The notes under the pieces are model-generated. The model worked only from the letters and a program-made list of their open reading frames with translations. It was not told where the DNA came from and made no database searches. Of a stretch of 64,000 bases of DNA, positions 53,424 through 64,000 are shown piece by piece. The DNA comes from Miscanthus floridulus (taxonomy: Eukaryota; Streptophyta; Magnoliopsida; Poales; Poaceae), in contig NC_089591.1 of assembly GCF_019320115.1 (NCBI RefSeq), forward strand, positions 60,315,702-60,379,701, given 5' to 3'. Numbering within the stretch: position 1 is the first letter of the stretch; every line of letters begins with the position of its first letter. A program made the position numbers and the translations under genes.

Positions 53424-56400
53424 TGTGACAGAACCGACCAATTATACGAAATTAAGTAAGAAAATCATCCACCAGAGCAGACGATTGACAAACTTAAGCC
53501 CGTATAACCCGGTAGTCCGTGAAATTACGAAGGATTTTAAACCAACTCGTGTCCCAGCCATGATCGTAATAAGTTTAGCGGTCACCATCACATATTACAT
53601 AAAAGTTCGCAATCTCAAATACATCAGAGTTTCAACATAGTTATTACAAACCAGTTCGAATGAAAGTAGCGGAAGTCTTTTGTTCAAATCACACACACAC
53701 GCAGAGTTGAAATATAGTGCCAGCGGATGATCATCTCCAACAAAAGCATCAGATGAGACGTAAGGAATGACCATGCCCATGGTCCTAAGCATCACCCATC
53801 GCAGGATAAAGGCAGTTGATACAGTAGCCGTAATACATCTGCCCATCTGCAACAAGTGGGAATAAAACCCTGAGTACTAGAAGGTACTCAGCCAGACTTA
53901 CCCGACATAACCGAAAATAAATGACACCAAGGATTATGAAGAGCTTTATAGTAGGGTAGCTGACTCATTTGCAAAAAGAAGCATTTTTAGCATTTCAAGA
54001 ACCTTTCTAAAAGCATTATTGCCAAGTTAATTATTATTAACCTGTCAACTAGATTTGCACCTATGCTAGAGTAAACATGTGATTAAGCAGATAATGATAA
54101 CCAATGATCATTAAACAACTTCCATACTGTCATTTTCATTATAACTATCCAAGTGTTCCATAACATTTACTACGATGAAGTAACTCAAGTCAAGTGCTCA
54201 CTATCCAGGAGCAATGGCGATTCGAATCGATTCCTAACCAGCTGGTGATTTATTCCTTACACAAACCTCACTCACCCGCTAAAGTGAGATATTGATCACC
54301 GAATCAACTTTCCAGGAATCTCGAGTTTGCCAGGAACCACATGTACCCGGGGGCCGACCGACTGCACTTTGGTCTTATCATCCCGCCCCCGTGTCCTACC
54401 ACACCTGCTCCGGTACAGTGCGTTGCGGGCAATCAACTCGGCCCGAAAAATCTCCCAGCTTCGTGGTCGGAAGGTACTTTATCCGGCCAGCTAAATGTAA
54501 GGCATGCGTTCAACATGACTCGAGGCCCAACAACGGTCGGTCCTTAGTCGACACAGACGGAAACACTACAGTCCAAAACTCTGCAAGTCTCCGTCCGGTC
54601 TCAACTTCATTTAACACTTAGTTATACCATGACTTCATAGTCATCCAAGCAGATCCAGGTAACCACCTATAGCTCGCAGGTGACAGGAAATCACCCGACT
54701 TCTACCGGTCTAAGCCAGCTAAGCATTGACTCGACTGCGGATACCAGGGTAACAAGGATATAGTATAACAAAGGTAAGCAAGGTATAATGCAGCAACGGT
54801 TGCAAACAACTCCTGAACGTAATGCATCAATTTAAAGTAAAGTATTTAATTAAATAATTGCAAACCGGGAGAAAAATGCTCCGGGGCTTGCCTCTCTCGA
54901 AGGAGCTCGGACGGTGATCAGGGCACTCCGGAAGTTCCTCAACGTCCTCCTCGTCGGCTTCTGGCACTTCCTGCTGCTGCACCTCGAGCTGCTCCTCGGG
55001 TATGACGACTGGGTTCTCGGTTTGCGATCCTGTATGATGCAATGCGCGTAAGTGATTATGAAAATGGTGCATCGAAGGAGATGGATGCAATGGATAGTTT
55101 TAAATGCAAGGTAGTCAACATCATCCAAGAACTATACTACAAGCACATGTCATCTACTGCATTCTCTTCTACTACTAATATGTTAAGTTAACCTATCTTA
55201 TGAAATGCTTCAAAGATACACCAAAGCTTTACTACTTTCTTAATCACACTTAAAGCAACACTTGCTTAAACCCTAATTAATAATAGGTTTGAATAGCAAC
55301 CTATATTTTTGATGCTCCTAAAAATCTGAGAAAATTACAGTAGCACAATACTACCCTAAACCGACTACCATAAACATTTCATGGCATTTGGATAAGTAAA
55401 CTATCCTACACAAAAATGACAAGCTATAGCATAAAAAATGAGCATGAAATTACTTTGTACTATGAAAAGTGTCAAACAACAGAATTAGTATTTTTCCTAG
55501 GTTCTTAATAGCATATAATGACTGTACAAAAATTACCACATGCATGTTTTATACAAAGTTTGCTCTCTAGCAAAAATAACAAAAATCAGCTATAAAAGGG
55601 ACTTGAACTACACCTCAAAAATTTTCCACAACACATGCATGAAACATATTTTTCCTAGGAAGTACATTACATAATAAGATTAACAAACTTGGAATCATAT
55701 TTTTATGAAGCCTATAGATTTTTCTACATATTTTTCAAGTTATCAGCAATATTCATGATTAAATAAAATCCTACAGAAAAGTATTTCAAAAATGGCATGC
55801 AAAAATTTTCCCTAGTAGATCTGATGATAAGGAACCTAGCAAAATTTGTTTCAACAAATTTGGAGCAAGTTTGATCATCCAAACATTTTTCAAACCATTT
55901 CAGATTTCAAATAATAAAGAATAAATGGAAATCAAATCATTTAAACGTTACTGGGCCAGCCCGTGGAAACGAACTGGCCCACGGCCACAATCGGCCTGCT
56001 CAGTCCGAGCGAAGGGGCGAGCGGCGGCCTGGCTCGGGGCTCGGCCCAAGCCAGCCTAGCCCAGCTCGGCCGGGCAAAGGCCACGCCACTGCGGCTGGGC
56101 CCCGCGGTTCAGAGACCCAGTGGCAGGGGAGGTGCTCGGCCACGACGGTTCTTGCCGCCGGTGAACTTGCCGGCGGTGAGGTCACCACCGGAGGTTCCTC
56201 GAGACAAGGTGGACCTAACGGTACCCCTACCACGGCCAGTGGAGCTCGGGAGCAAGCTCACCGGCGTCCATGGCGGCATGGTGGTGCGGCACAACGCCGA
56301 CCGGCCAGCTCCGGCTGAGAGGTGGCACGAGGAGTGGCTGGCGAGCTCTACCACGTCAGTGCGGTGCTGGTGCGTGCAGAAAAAGGGAGGTAGGTGAGGC

Positions 56401-57520
56401 GGAGAGGCGAGTCCCAGGGAGCGCAGCATTCCGGCGAGGCGGAGCTCACCCGGTGAGCGATTGGCGAGGAAGGGGAGCTCCCCAAGGCTTACCGAGGCGA
56501 GCCTGGGGTGCGCGAGGTGATGGCGGGGCTGTAGGCGAGACGGAGTGGTCGCCGGCGAGCTGTAGTGGCCGGGCGAGCGAGCTCCGGCAAGGCGCGGAGT
56601 GCGGTGGCGATGGCGGGCGCGCGCGCTGCTGCTGTCCGAGAGAGAGACGAAGGGAGGAGCAGGAAATGAGATGCCGGGCGAGCTCTGTGGCAGCTTAAGC
56701 AGTGGCCAGCAGCGCCAGAGCTGCCGCGGCGCGTGGATGCGGTGTCAGGCCGCCGTCGACGGGTGGCGCCACGCGGCGGGCAAACCCTGACGCGGTCGAG
56801 GGTGTGGCGCGGCGACGGGCGCGGCGCACGCGAAGCAGGCCGGACGAGCGAGCCAGCGCGGGAGCTGGGCCGAGGCGGGACACGCGCGGCAGGCGGGGAC
56901 GCGTGGGTCGGCGCGCGAGGTGGGTTCGCTGGCGCGCTGGGCCGGCTTCGGCCGTGGGCCAGAAGCGAGGCGGCGGCCCGCGAAGGAGGAAAAACATTTT
57001 TCAAATAAATTTTTTTTCAAGGAATTTAAATGCCATCTTTCAAATATTATTTTGAGCAAGAAAATGACCTCTTTTGAAAATGTACCAAAAATAAAAGTTG
57101 CTTAGAATTTAATTCTCTACAACTTTGCTTTTATGACCAAGGTCAAATTCTTTCGAGATTTTGAATTATAAAAATCAAAGTCCACGTTTAGCTCAAAACC
57201 CAAATTTTTGGAATTTATTTTTGAAGCTAAATTTTGAATTAATTTGAATACAAACATTGCTCCAAAAATTGAACTAAACATTGCCAGATGATTTGCAATA
57301 GTAGCCAACAGTTTCTACTTAACTAGCAAGCAAGAATCAGAGCAAAACAACTCTAATAAGTGTATGCATCTTTTACGTTTCACAAACATGTTTCATATGT
57401 TTCGAAGTAATGTTTCAGTTGTTATATGCAAGATTATGCAGGTATGATTAGGATGCTTGATGGTGCACGATATGTATGATTAGCAGTGCCTAAATGTAGG
57501 CATAACACCGGGGTGTTACA
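53424..57520 (-). repeat. 3' LTR of the gypsy element (4.1 kb)
   Basis: The LTR begins (minus strand) TGTAACACCCCGGTGTTATG at 57520 and ends GGTCGGTTCTGTCACA at 53424; TGTAAC and GTCACA are near-inverted ends. A GC-rich block (about 55950-56990) lies in the middle, flanked by AT-rich sequence. Open frames in the GC-rich block look compositional. No coding function is known for this LTR. Confidence 0.8.
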
Positions 57521-57566
57521 GCCCTCCCCCCTTATAAAAATCTCGTCCCGAGATTTGGGTTACGAA

Positions 57567-60500
57567 TCATTTGTTATAAAATTCTTCATAAGCTTTTTGT
57601 AGATACTCTCCTGTTTCCCAAGTTGCATCTCCCTCATCATGATGATCCCACTGTATCTTGTATGTTTTTACCACACTATTCCGAGTAGCACATTCCTTAG
57701 TGTCTAACACCCGTACTGGTTGTTCACGATACACCAAATCTGATTTGAGTTGGATACCTCGAGGTTCTATTCTTTCTTCCGGAACACGCAAACATTTCTT
57801 GAGATGTGATACATGGAAAACTGGGAAAACGGTACTCATTGTCTCAGGTAACTCTAACTTGTAGACTACCGGACCTCTTCGTTCCAAGATCTTGTATGGT
57901 CCTACGAATCTCGCGGCAAGCTTTCTTCGGATTCCAAACCTTTTCTTCTTCATTGGCGTGACTTTTAGATAAACATAGTCACCAACTTCAAACACAAGGG
58001 GTCTCCTTCTTTTGTCTGCATAGCTTTTTTGATGTGATTGGGCAGCTTTCATATTCTGCTGAATAATATGAACTTTCTTCTCGGCTTCTTCTATAAAGTC
58101 AATGCCATAATACCTTCTATCACCAGGCTCGATCCAATTCAATGGTGTTCTACATTTTCTGCCATATAAAGCTTCGAATGGGGCCATCTTGATGCTTTCT
58201 TGATAGCTATTATTATAAGAAAACTCAGCTAACGGTAACCATGACTCCCATGATCCCTTAGAAGACAATACACAGGCTCTCAACATATCCTCCAAAACAG
58301 CATTTACTTGTTCAGTCTGACCATCTGTCTGAGGATGATAAGCGGTACTGCGAATCAAACTAGTTCCTAAGCCTTTGTGTAAATGTTCCCAAAAATGAGC
58401 CGTGAACTGTGAGCCTCTATCAGACACTATGGTCTTTGGTATTCCATGTAACCTCACAATTTCTGCAATATATCTCTCGACATATTGAGGTGGTCGATAA
58501 TCTGTTTTGACAGGCAAGAAATGAGCGGTCTTGGTAAGATGATCCACAATTACCCAAATCGAATCATGTCCTTTTTGAGTAGTGGGCAAACCCGTGATAA
58601 AATCCATGCTGATGTTGTCCCACTTCCAACTAGGGACTGATAAGGGTTGCAACATACCGGCAGGTTTCATGTGAATGGCTTTCACTCGACAACATGTGTC
58701 ACATCTGACAACATATGCTGTAATTTCTTTCTTCATTTTGGTCCACCAATAATGAGATCTTAGTTCTTGATACATCTTACTACTTTCAGGATGGATAGAT
58801 AGCTTAGAAAGGTGAGCTTCATCCATGAGTTTATTCCTAAGCTCTCGATCCTTGGGAACCACAAGACGGTTGTCAAACCACAACACGCCCTGTTCATCCA
58901 CTTTAAAGTGTTGAGACGGCTTTTCTTTTATTTTCTCTTTGATGTGGAATATCCCCTTGTTAGTTTTCTGACCTTCTATTATCTTACTCTCCAAAGAGCA
59001 ACTAATCTGAATACTATGTAACACAGCAGGATGCATTAGATCGAATCCATCTTCAAGTAATGGCTGCACATTCAAGTAATGTGACTTTCTGCTCAAAGCA
59101 TCTGCCACTACATTGGCTTTACCAGGATGATATTGCACATTCAAGTTGTAATCCTTGATCAATTCCAACCATCTATGTTGTCTCATGTTTAGCTCTGGTT
59201 GGGTAAAGATATACTTAAGACTCTTGTGATCCATGAAAATATTGCACACATTACCAAGTAGATAATATCTCCAAATTTTGAGGGCGTGCACAACTACAGC
59301 AAGTTCAAGATCATGTGTTGGATAGTTGACCTCGTGCTTTCAAAACTGTCGTGATGCATAAGCAATGACTCTCCTTTCTTGCATAAGGACACAACCCAAT
59401 TCAGTTTTTGATGCGTCGCAAAACACATCAAATGGTTTCTCAATATCTGGTTGTGCTAGAACCGGAGCAGTGGTCAACAGTTTCCGTAAAGTATGGAAAG
59501 CTGCTTCACACTCTTCTGTCCACACAAATTTATGATCCTTCTGAAGGAGGCTTGTCATTGGTTTGGCGATCTTCGAGAAATCTGGTATAAAGCGACGGTA
59601 ATAACCGGCTAGTCCTAAGAAACTTCTAATCTCAGGAACTGTGGTCGGTGCTTTCCAATTCATAACTTCTTGCACCTTACTTGGATCGACTGAAACTCCA
59701 TTCTCTGATAGAATGTGACCAAGGAAAGGAACTTCCTTCAACCAGAATTCGCATTTGCTAAACTTAGCATACAATTGATGATCTCTAAGTCTGGTCAAGA
59801 CAGTTCTCAGATGCTCTTCATGATCTTTTTCGTTCTCGGAGTACACCAGAATGTCATCGATGAACACTACCACAAACTTATCCAATTCTGGCATGAAAAC
59901 TGTATTCATCAAAAACATAAAGTATGCGGGAGCATTCGTCAAGCCAAAAGACATGACAAGATACTCATACAACCCGTATCTGGTGGAAAATGCAGTTTTC
60001 GGTATATCCTGTGGCCTAATCTTGATCTGATGATAACCGGATCCCAAATCAATTTTTGAGAACACCTTGGCCTTGGATAATTGGTCAAACAGAACATCAA
60101 TATGAGGCAAGGGATATTTATTCTTGATGGTCACAGCGTTGAGTGGCCTATAATCTACGCACATTCTCAACGTGCCCTCTTTCTTTTTCTTCACAAACAA
60201 AGCGGGACATCCCCATTCAGACTTGCTTGGCCGAATAAACCCCTTTTTCGACAAATCTTCTAATTGCTTCTTTAGCTCAGCTAACTCATCTGGAGGCATC
60301 CGATAAGGTCTCCTTGAAATCAGAGCTGTTCCGGAGACTAGCTCAATTCCAAACTCAATCTCCCTATCTGGCGGAAGACCAGGTAGCTCATCCGGAAATA
60401 CGTCTGGGAACTCACACACTACCAGAATCTGATGAATAGGAGTGACTGCCGTAGCACATGTAACACTTATAAGGTCTAATCTTTGAGGCAATTGTACTTG

Positions 60501-62045
60501 GAAAGTACCCTCACCCAAGGGATCCTTAAGGGTAAGTACTCGACTTCCCGTATCTATGACTGCTCCCCAATCTTTCATCCAATTCATCTCTATAATGACA
60601 TCCAAAACTAATCCAGGCATAACTATTAAGTTCACTCGGAACTTCCTGCTACCTAATTCAAGGGTTGCCCCTCGAACCATCTGGTTGGTCAAAACATCAG
60701 CCCCTGCTGAACTTATACGATACCCATAACCCAATTCTGTGCATAGTTGTCCATGTTTCTGTGCAAATGCTTGACTCATAAAAGAATGCGATGATCCAGA
60801 ATCAAATAGAACAACTGCAGGGTTTTCGTTGATAGGAAACTTACCAGCAGTGACGGGCTCTCCCTCTAGAATTTCATCCACCGTTGTACTATGCACTCTA
60901 GCATTATAAGTTTGCTGCTTCTTCTTAGGCGGGTACGGACAAAACCTCGAGAAATGACCGGGTTGATCACAGTTATAGCAGGGTCCTCTTACTGTCCCGG
61001 CAGATCCCACAGCTCCCTTGGAACTGCCTTGCACCGCAGTTGCGGCTGCTTTGTTGGGCTGTACTGCCATCTTGTACGGCTTTTGAGGTCCACAGAAATT
61101 CTGACTTCTTGGCTGAGGTGGCCGGAATCTAGCGCCAGGTGCCGATGGGCGATATGGAGGACGACCTCCCATAGGTGCTCTAGCTTGAGACGGCCCTCCT
61201 TCAAAGGCTCTCTTGCGTGTCTTGGCTATGGTGCTGGCATTGTTATTCTTTTCCTGCTTCAGACAGTCGCTGATGAAGTCATTGAATCTGACGCGGTTGT
61301 TGGTACCAACATGCTTCATCATTTTTGGATTGAGACCCCTCTTAAAGCTGGCTATTCTCTTAGCATCTGTGTCAACCATGTCGGGAGCATAGCGACATAA
61401 GTTGTTGAAAGCATGCAGGTATTGCGTCACGGTCTTGGTACCCTGGTTCAATGCCAGAAACTCTCCCAACTTCATCTCTGTCAGCCCGGGTGGAATATAG
61501 ACTCCACGGAAGGCCTCAGCAAACTCTCTCCAAGAAATTTGAGCATTTGGAGGGAAGGTGGTGCGATGGTGCTTCCACCACATTCCCGCCGGTTCTTACA
61601 ATTGAAGTGCAGCATATTCCATTTTCAGCACCTCAGTCATTCTCAACACATGGAATTTATCTTCCATCGTGTTGATCCATTCCTCAGCATCGAGTGGCTC
61701 TGTTGCTTCCTTGAATACTGGTGGCCTGGTGTCCATGAAATCTTTGAAGCTGCTATATTGGTTCACTCCCATGCCACCACCTTGATTGTTACCACGTTGA
61801 ACGTTGTTGGCGATGGTTCGAAGAAGATCCTCCATGTTCTTCTGAGATTGTTCCGCGTTGCGCTGACTCCCGAGCAGCTGTGCGAGGAACATCTCAGGGG
61901 TAAACGGGGGAGGAGGTGGCAAATGCGGTTCATGGGGAGGTTCATTGTTGTTGCTGTGGTTTCCACCACCACCACCACCACCGGTCTCCGCACCGTTGGC
62001 ACCGGGCTCAGCGGCCTCATACGTGGTTCAGCGAGTGTTTGTCAT
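57567..62045 (-). pseudogene. Gypsy gag-pol polyprotein
   Basis: One frame of 1,493 codons including the terminal stop, from ATG at 62045 to the stop at 57567. Gag has WINTMEDKFHVL and [18 protein letters not shown], then a zinc knuckle [14 protein letters not shown]. The protease has [12 protein letters not shown]. Reverse transcriptase has [19 protein letters not shown]. RNase H has [14 protein letters not shown]. The integrase shows H-H/C-C residues (CDTCCRVK), MDFITGLP and [12 protein letters not shown]. The end [14 protein letters not shown] looks like a chromodomain, which in related elements steers integration to marked chromatin. Only three stops interrupt it: TGA at 62030, TAA at 61598 and TGA at 59342. 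Each fits a single C-to-T change in CGA or CAA, and there are no frameshifts. The copy is inactive but recently so. Confidence 0.92.
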
Positions 62046-62411
62046 CTGCATATTTCAGCAACAAGTACGATTGAGTGACGCTGTAATAATTGCGAGTGAA
62101 GGAAAAATTATGCCATACTGAATTTACTGGAGAGAATAAATTCATACAATAAAAACAGAGGCACAACAATCGCATTCCAATTAAAACAACAACACTTAAT
62201 CGAATTACTTCAACGGCAAACATTGCGTCCATACAATCACATTGCCAGCATACATACACTGGACTTTTTATGCGTTTAGATATCGCATTCGAAAATCAAG
62301 TTCCAACCATATGCCAAGTCTCATACGTTCGAAGCAACACACGATAGATTACATGCCAACAAAAGAAAGGTCATCGCGACAAGACCTAGATACTAACGCA
62401 AAGCAACTAGC
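62046..62411 (-). other. Spacer between the extra ORF and gag-pol
   Basis: AT-rich, with no coding sequence recognised. A second promoter, a splice acceptor or a re-initiation site for gag-pol could lie here; none could be identified with confidence. Confidence 0.4.
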
Positions 62412-63401
62412 CTACTCCTCGGGGCCATCGTCAGGATCGGAGACGTCACCATCGCCCCTAGGTGAAACTGCAGGCTCGTCCTCGTTGTCGTTGTCAACGT
62501 CCATGCCAGCGACATTCGGTGGAGCATATGGGCCAACCCCATTGTAGAGCGTGTGAAACTCCTCGTGCAAGTAGCTGTTGTATTCCTCTAGCTCATCGAC
62601 CCTCTGCAGCAGAAGGTTTCTTGCGTTCCAGGCTTCATTCCTTTCTTGAACCAGCTGTCCAATCATGCGGTCTGCATTGTTGTTGGCTTGAGTTAACGTA
62701 TGCACTCGCTGCATAGCTCTATCACCTCTCTCAACCGCTTGATCTTGCTGTAAGTTCATATCAGCCAACTGCTCCTACAAGCTAGCTATAGCTCGTGCCT
62801 GTCTCTTCTTCTGCTTCTTTCCCTTGAGCTTATCCTCACTACGCAAGCAAGTCAAAGTCCAGTAGGTACTCTCGAGACCCTCATACGCTCTGATGGCGGC
62901 GAACATAGCACTCATTACCTGGTTGTCGCTAGCCTGTCCCTCAGCTGGACCTCTGACCAATGCACTTCCCGGAGGCTGAACCCAAATGGCATCGCAAGGA
63001 TCATCCCTAGGAAAAGTACCAGCTAGAGCTGCTGCAAGCTTACTAGGAAATCTGCTCATAATGTCCCTGATGACACGGAAGGCTGCTCCCTCTGCACCCT
63101 CAGCTGGAGTACGACCCTCAAACTCCAAATGCCAACCATCCCAATCTGGAGCATCACCGAGAGCAGGAACCGTGATCTCCACCACTGCGAGTCCATCCTC
63201 TGCTAACTGGCTCTCATTCCAAGAGTACACCGGCTCTTGACCCTCTGGGTACCCCACATCATGGAGCACTCTCCAAAGCAAAGTTGGCATGCCAAACTCA
63301 CTCAAGAAGGTGTCTGTGGTGCGGTGCTCCCTCAGGGCCAACGGACGTCGAGGTGCTCTTCCTCCGGTGGACTTACAGGCGGTCTGCTTCGTGCGGGCCA
63401 T
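62412..63401 (-). pseudogene. Extra gypsy ORF with histone H3-tail-like N-terminus
   Basis: The ATG at 63401 opens a 330-codon frame (counting the terminal stop), interrupted once by TAG at 62777-62775 (context ASL-stop-EQLADM), where CAG fits a coiled coil. Residues 1-19 are MARTKQTACKSTGGRAPRR. Histone H3 has the same order with Arg for Cys8, Lys for Arg14 and Lys for Arg18; Leu20-Ala21 also match. The middle (TLLWRVLHDVGYPEGQEPVY and onwards) has no histone fold and is unknown to me. It then has a basic stretch (KLKGKKQKKRQAR), a coiled coil (about 62760-62560) and an acidic tail rich in Asp/Glu (DVDNDNEDE). It lies upstream of gag in the same sense, about 370 bp away, as accessory ORFs do. 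The role is unknown; imitation of the H3 tail is my inference. Confidence 0.7.
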
Positions 63402-64000
63402 CTGTAGCAAAAGTTCTCTTATTACCCCAGGGAAACATATTTTAGGTGATACAACTTTTATCAAAATGAGATAATCAATTTATAAGGGGAGGAATGCATG
63501 AGATGAATGAGATGCACAAGTAACATGATGTATGTACGTGCCGTACGTTCTCACAAACTTAGGAAATAATAATTTCTAACGACGAATTCGGTGGCATAAC
63601 AACGATCTCTCAAATACGTAGCTAATACATTCTACACGATATCGTTGTTATATACCTGCAGAAGATTCATTTCAGCCCAATTCCCAATGAATGCATAAAA
63701 GCAGTAAAGTGTTATCTACACGCTCTACACGAATCCCCAGATACGTGTACAATGGTAGTAACTACCCGAACCATCGTCCTATTGACGGCATCGCCTCCAC
63801 CGACGGAAGACCCTTACATGGGACACCTTTGTAAAACATGCGTAGAACATGTAATTACTCCAGCATCATATAAGCATTCACCCTAGATCGGCAGTGTATC
63901 CGATCATGCTCTCACAACTCACACTTACCGAGGCGTAGAGGCAAATGATCCATTCATTACCACTCAAACAAGTGGCACTCATACAATAGCACGCCGTATG
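63402..64000 (-). other. Gypsy 5' untranslated internal region
   Basis: No primer binding site or LTR sequence was recognised up to the edge of the window, and the sequence does not resemble the 3' LTR. It should be leader RNA of the element. Confidence 0.5.

Larger units (their letters stand above)
53424..64000 (-). mobile_element. Ty3/gypsy (chromovirus-like) retrotransposon, partial
   Basis: Read on the minus strand: the extra ORF (63401-62412), gag-pol (62045-57567), a polypurine tract (TAAGGGGGGAGGGC at 57534-57521) and a 3' LTR (57520-53424, 4097 bp, TGTAACACCCCGG...GGTTCTGTCACA). The 5' LTR and primer site lie beyond the right edge, so the target duplication cannot be checked; the left flank is CCTTC. 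The domain order and the chromodomain-like end of pol place it near the Tekay/CRM-type chromoviruses. Confidence 0.88.

Noticed and set aside
53424..53640. Placing the left end of the gypsy LTR further inside or outside.
   Set aside because: TGTAAC at one end and GTCACA at the other pair as short inverted ends at 57520 and 53424. The second target duplication is outside the window, so a few bases of doubt remain.
56489..57059. Arg/Pro-rich open frames on both strands in the gypsy LTR.
   Set aside because: They lie in a GC-rich LTR block, overlap each other, and show no domain.
62775..63401. Reading the ORF as a normal histone H3 gene or H3 variant.
   Set aside because: Only about the first 21 residues resemble H3. 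The histone-fold region is absent and the ORF lies in sense inside a gypsy element.

Overview
The window looks like nuclear DNA of a grass, probably a panicoid of the sorghum/sugarcane/Miscanthus group. This is inferred from split genes with GT-AG introns, a chloroplast-type thioredoxin and a plant GH3 beta-xylosidase, Tourist-like MITEs, Mutator and hAT elements, and large copia and gypsy LTR retrotransposons with plant-type primer sites and long LTRs. Nothing prokaryotic was seen. Most of the 64 kb is transposable elements inserted into each other; two host genes lie on the minus strand.

Layout. 1-5213: AT-rich intergenic DNA with a direct duplication (206-898 and 3048-4346), several MITEs, an 881-bp foldback element and a GC-rich island. 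5214-37816: one Mutator-like element (MULE) with ~0.5-kb terminal inverted repeats and an imperfect 8-bp target duplication. It encodes a MURA-type transposase (plus strand, degenerate) and a convergent GRF-zinc-finger gene (minus strand, degenerate). It has been enlarged from about 6.9 kb to 32.6 kb by a long-TIR non-autonomous element (5721-8296), by copia-type element A (9819-31027) inside the transposase gene, and by a solo LTR (35258-37146). Element A is gag-only plus a plant-specific second ORF. It contains a complete but decayed SIRE-like copia element B (15615-25742) whose termini, primer site and polypurine tract resemble those of A. The solo LTR belongs to the B family.

37817-43571: an m-type thioredoxin gene (38615-42001, minus) that appears intact; its intron holds a tandem duplication and two MITEs. 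43572-52752: a GH3 beta-D-xylosidase gene (minus), broken by a nonsense codon, a 1-bp frameshift and a 5.8-kb Mutator-like insertion (43940-49735) in its last exon. That insertion carries a CHX cation/H+ antiporter fragment and was itself invaded by a hAT element (holding a solo LTR of the B family) and by a third type of solo LTR.

53424-64000: a Ty3/gypsy chromovirus-like element on the minus strand, running off the window. It has a 4.1-kb 3' LTR, a single gag-pol frame with three stop codons, and an extra ORF upstream of gag. The product of that ORF begins with a near copy of the histone H3 tail (MARTKQTACKSTGGRAPRR) and ends in a coiled coil and an acidic tail. This is the most unusual feature of the window. 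Two further themes stand out. Short perfect palindromes built on CCGGAC/GTCCGG recur upstream of the TATA boxes of three LTR types. Premature stops in the element genes mostly fit C-to-T (or G-to-A) decay, as expected in methylated DNA.
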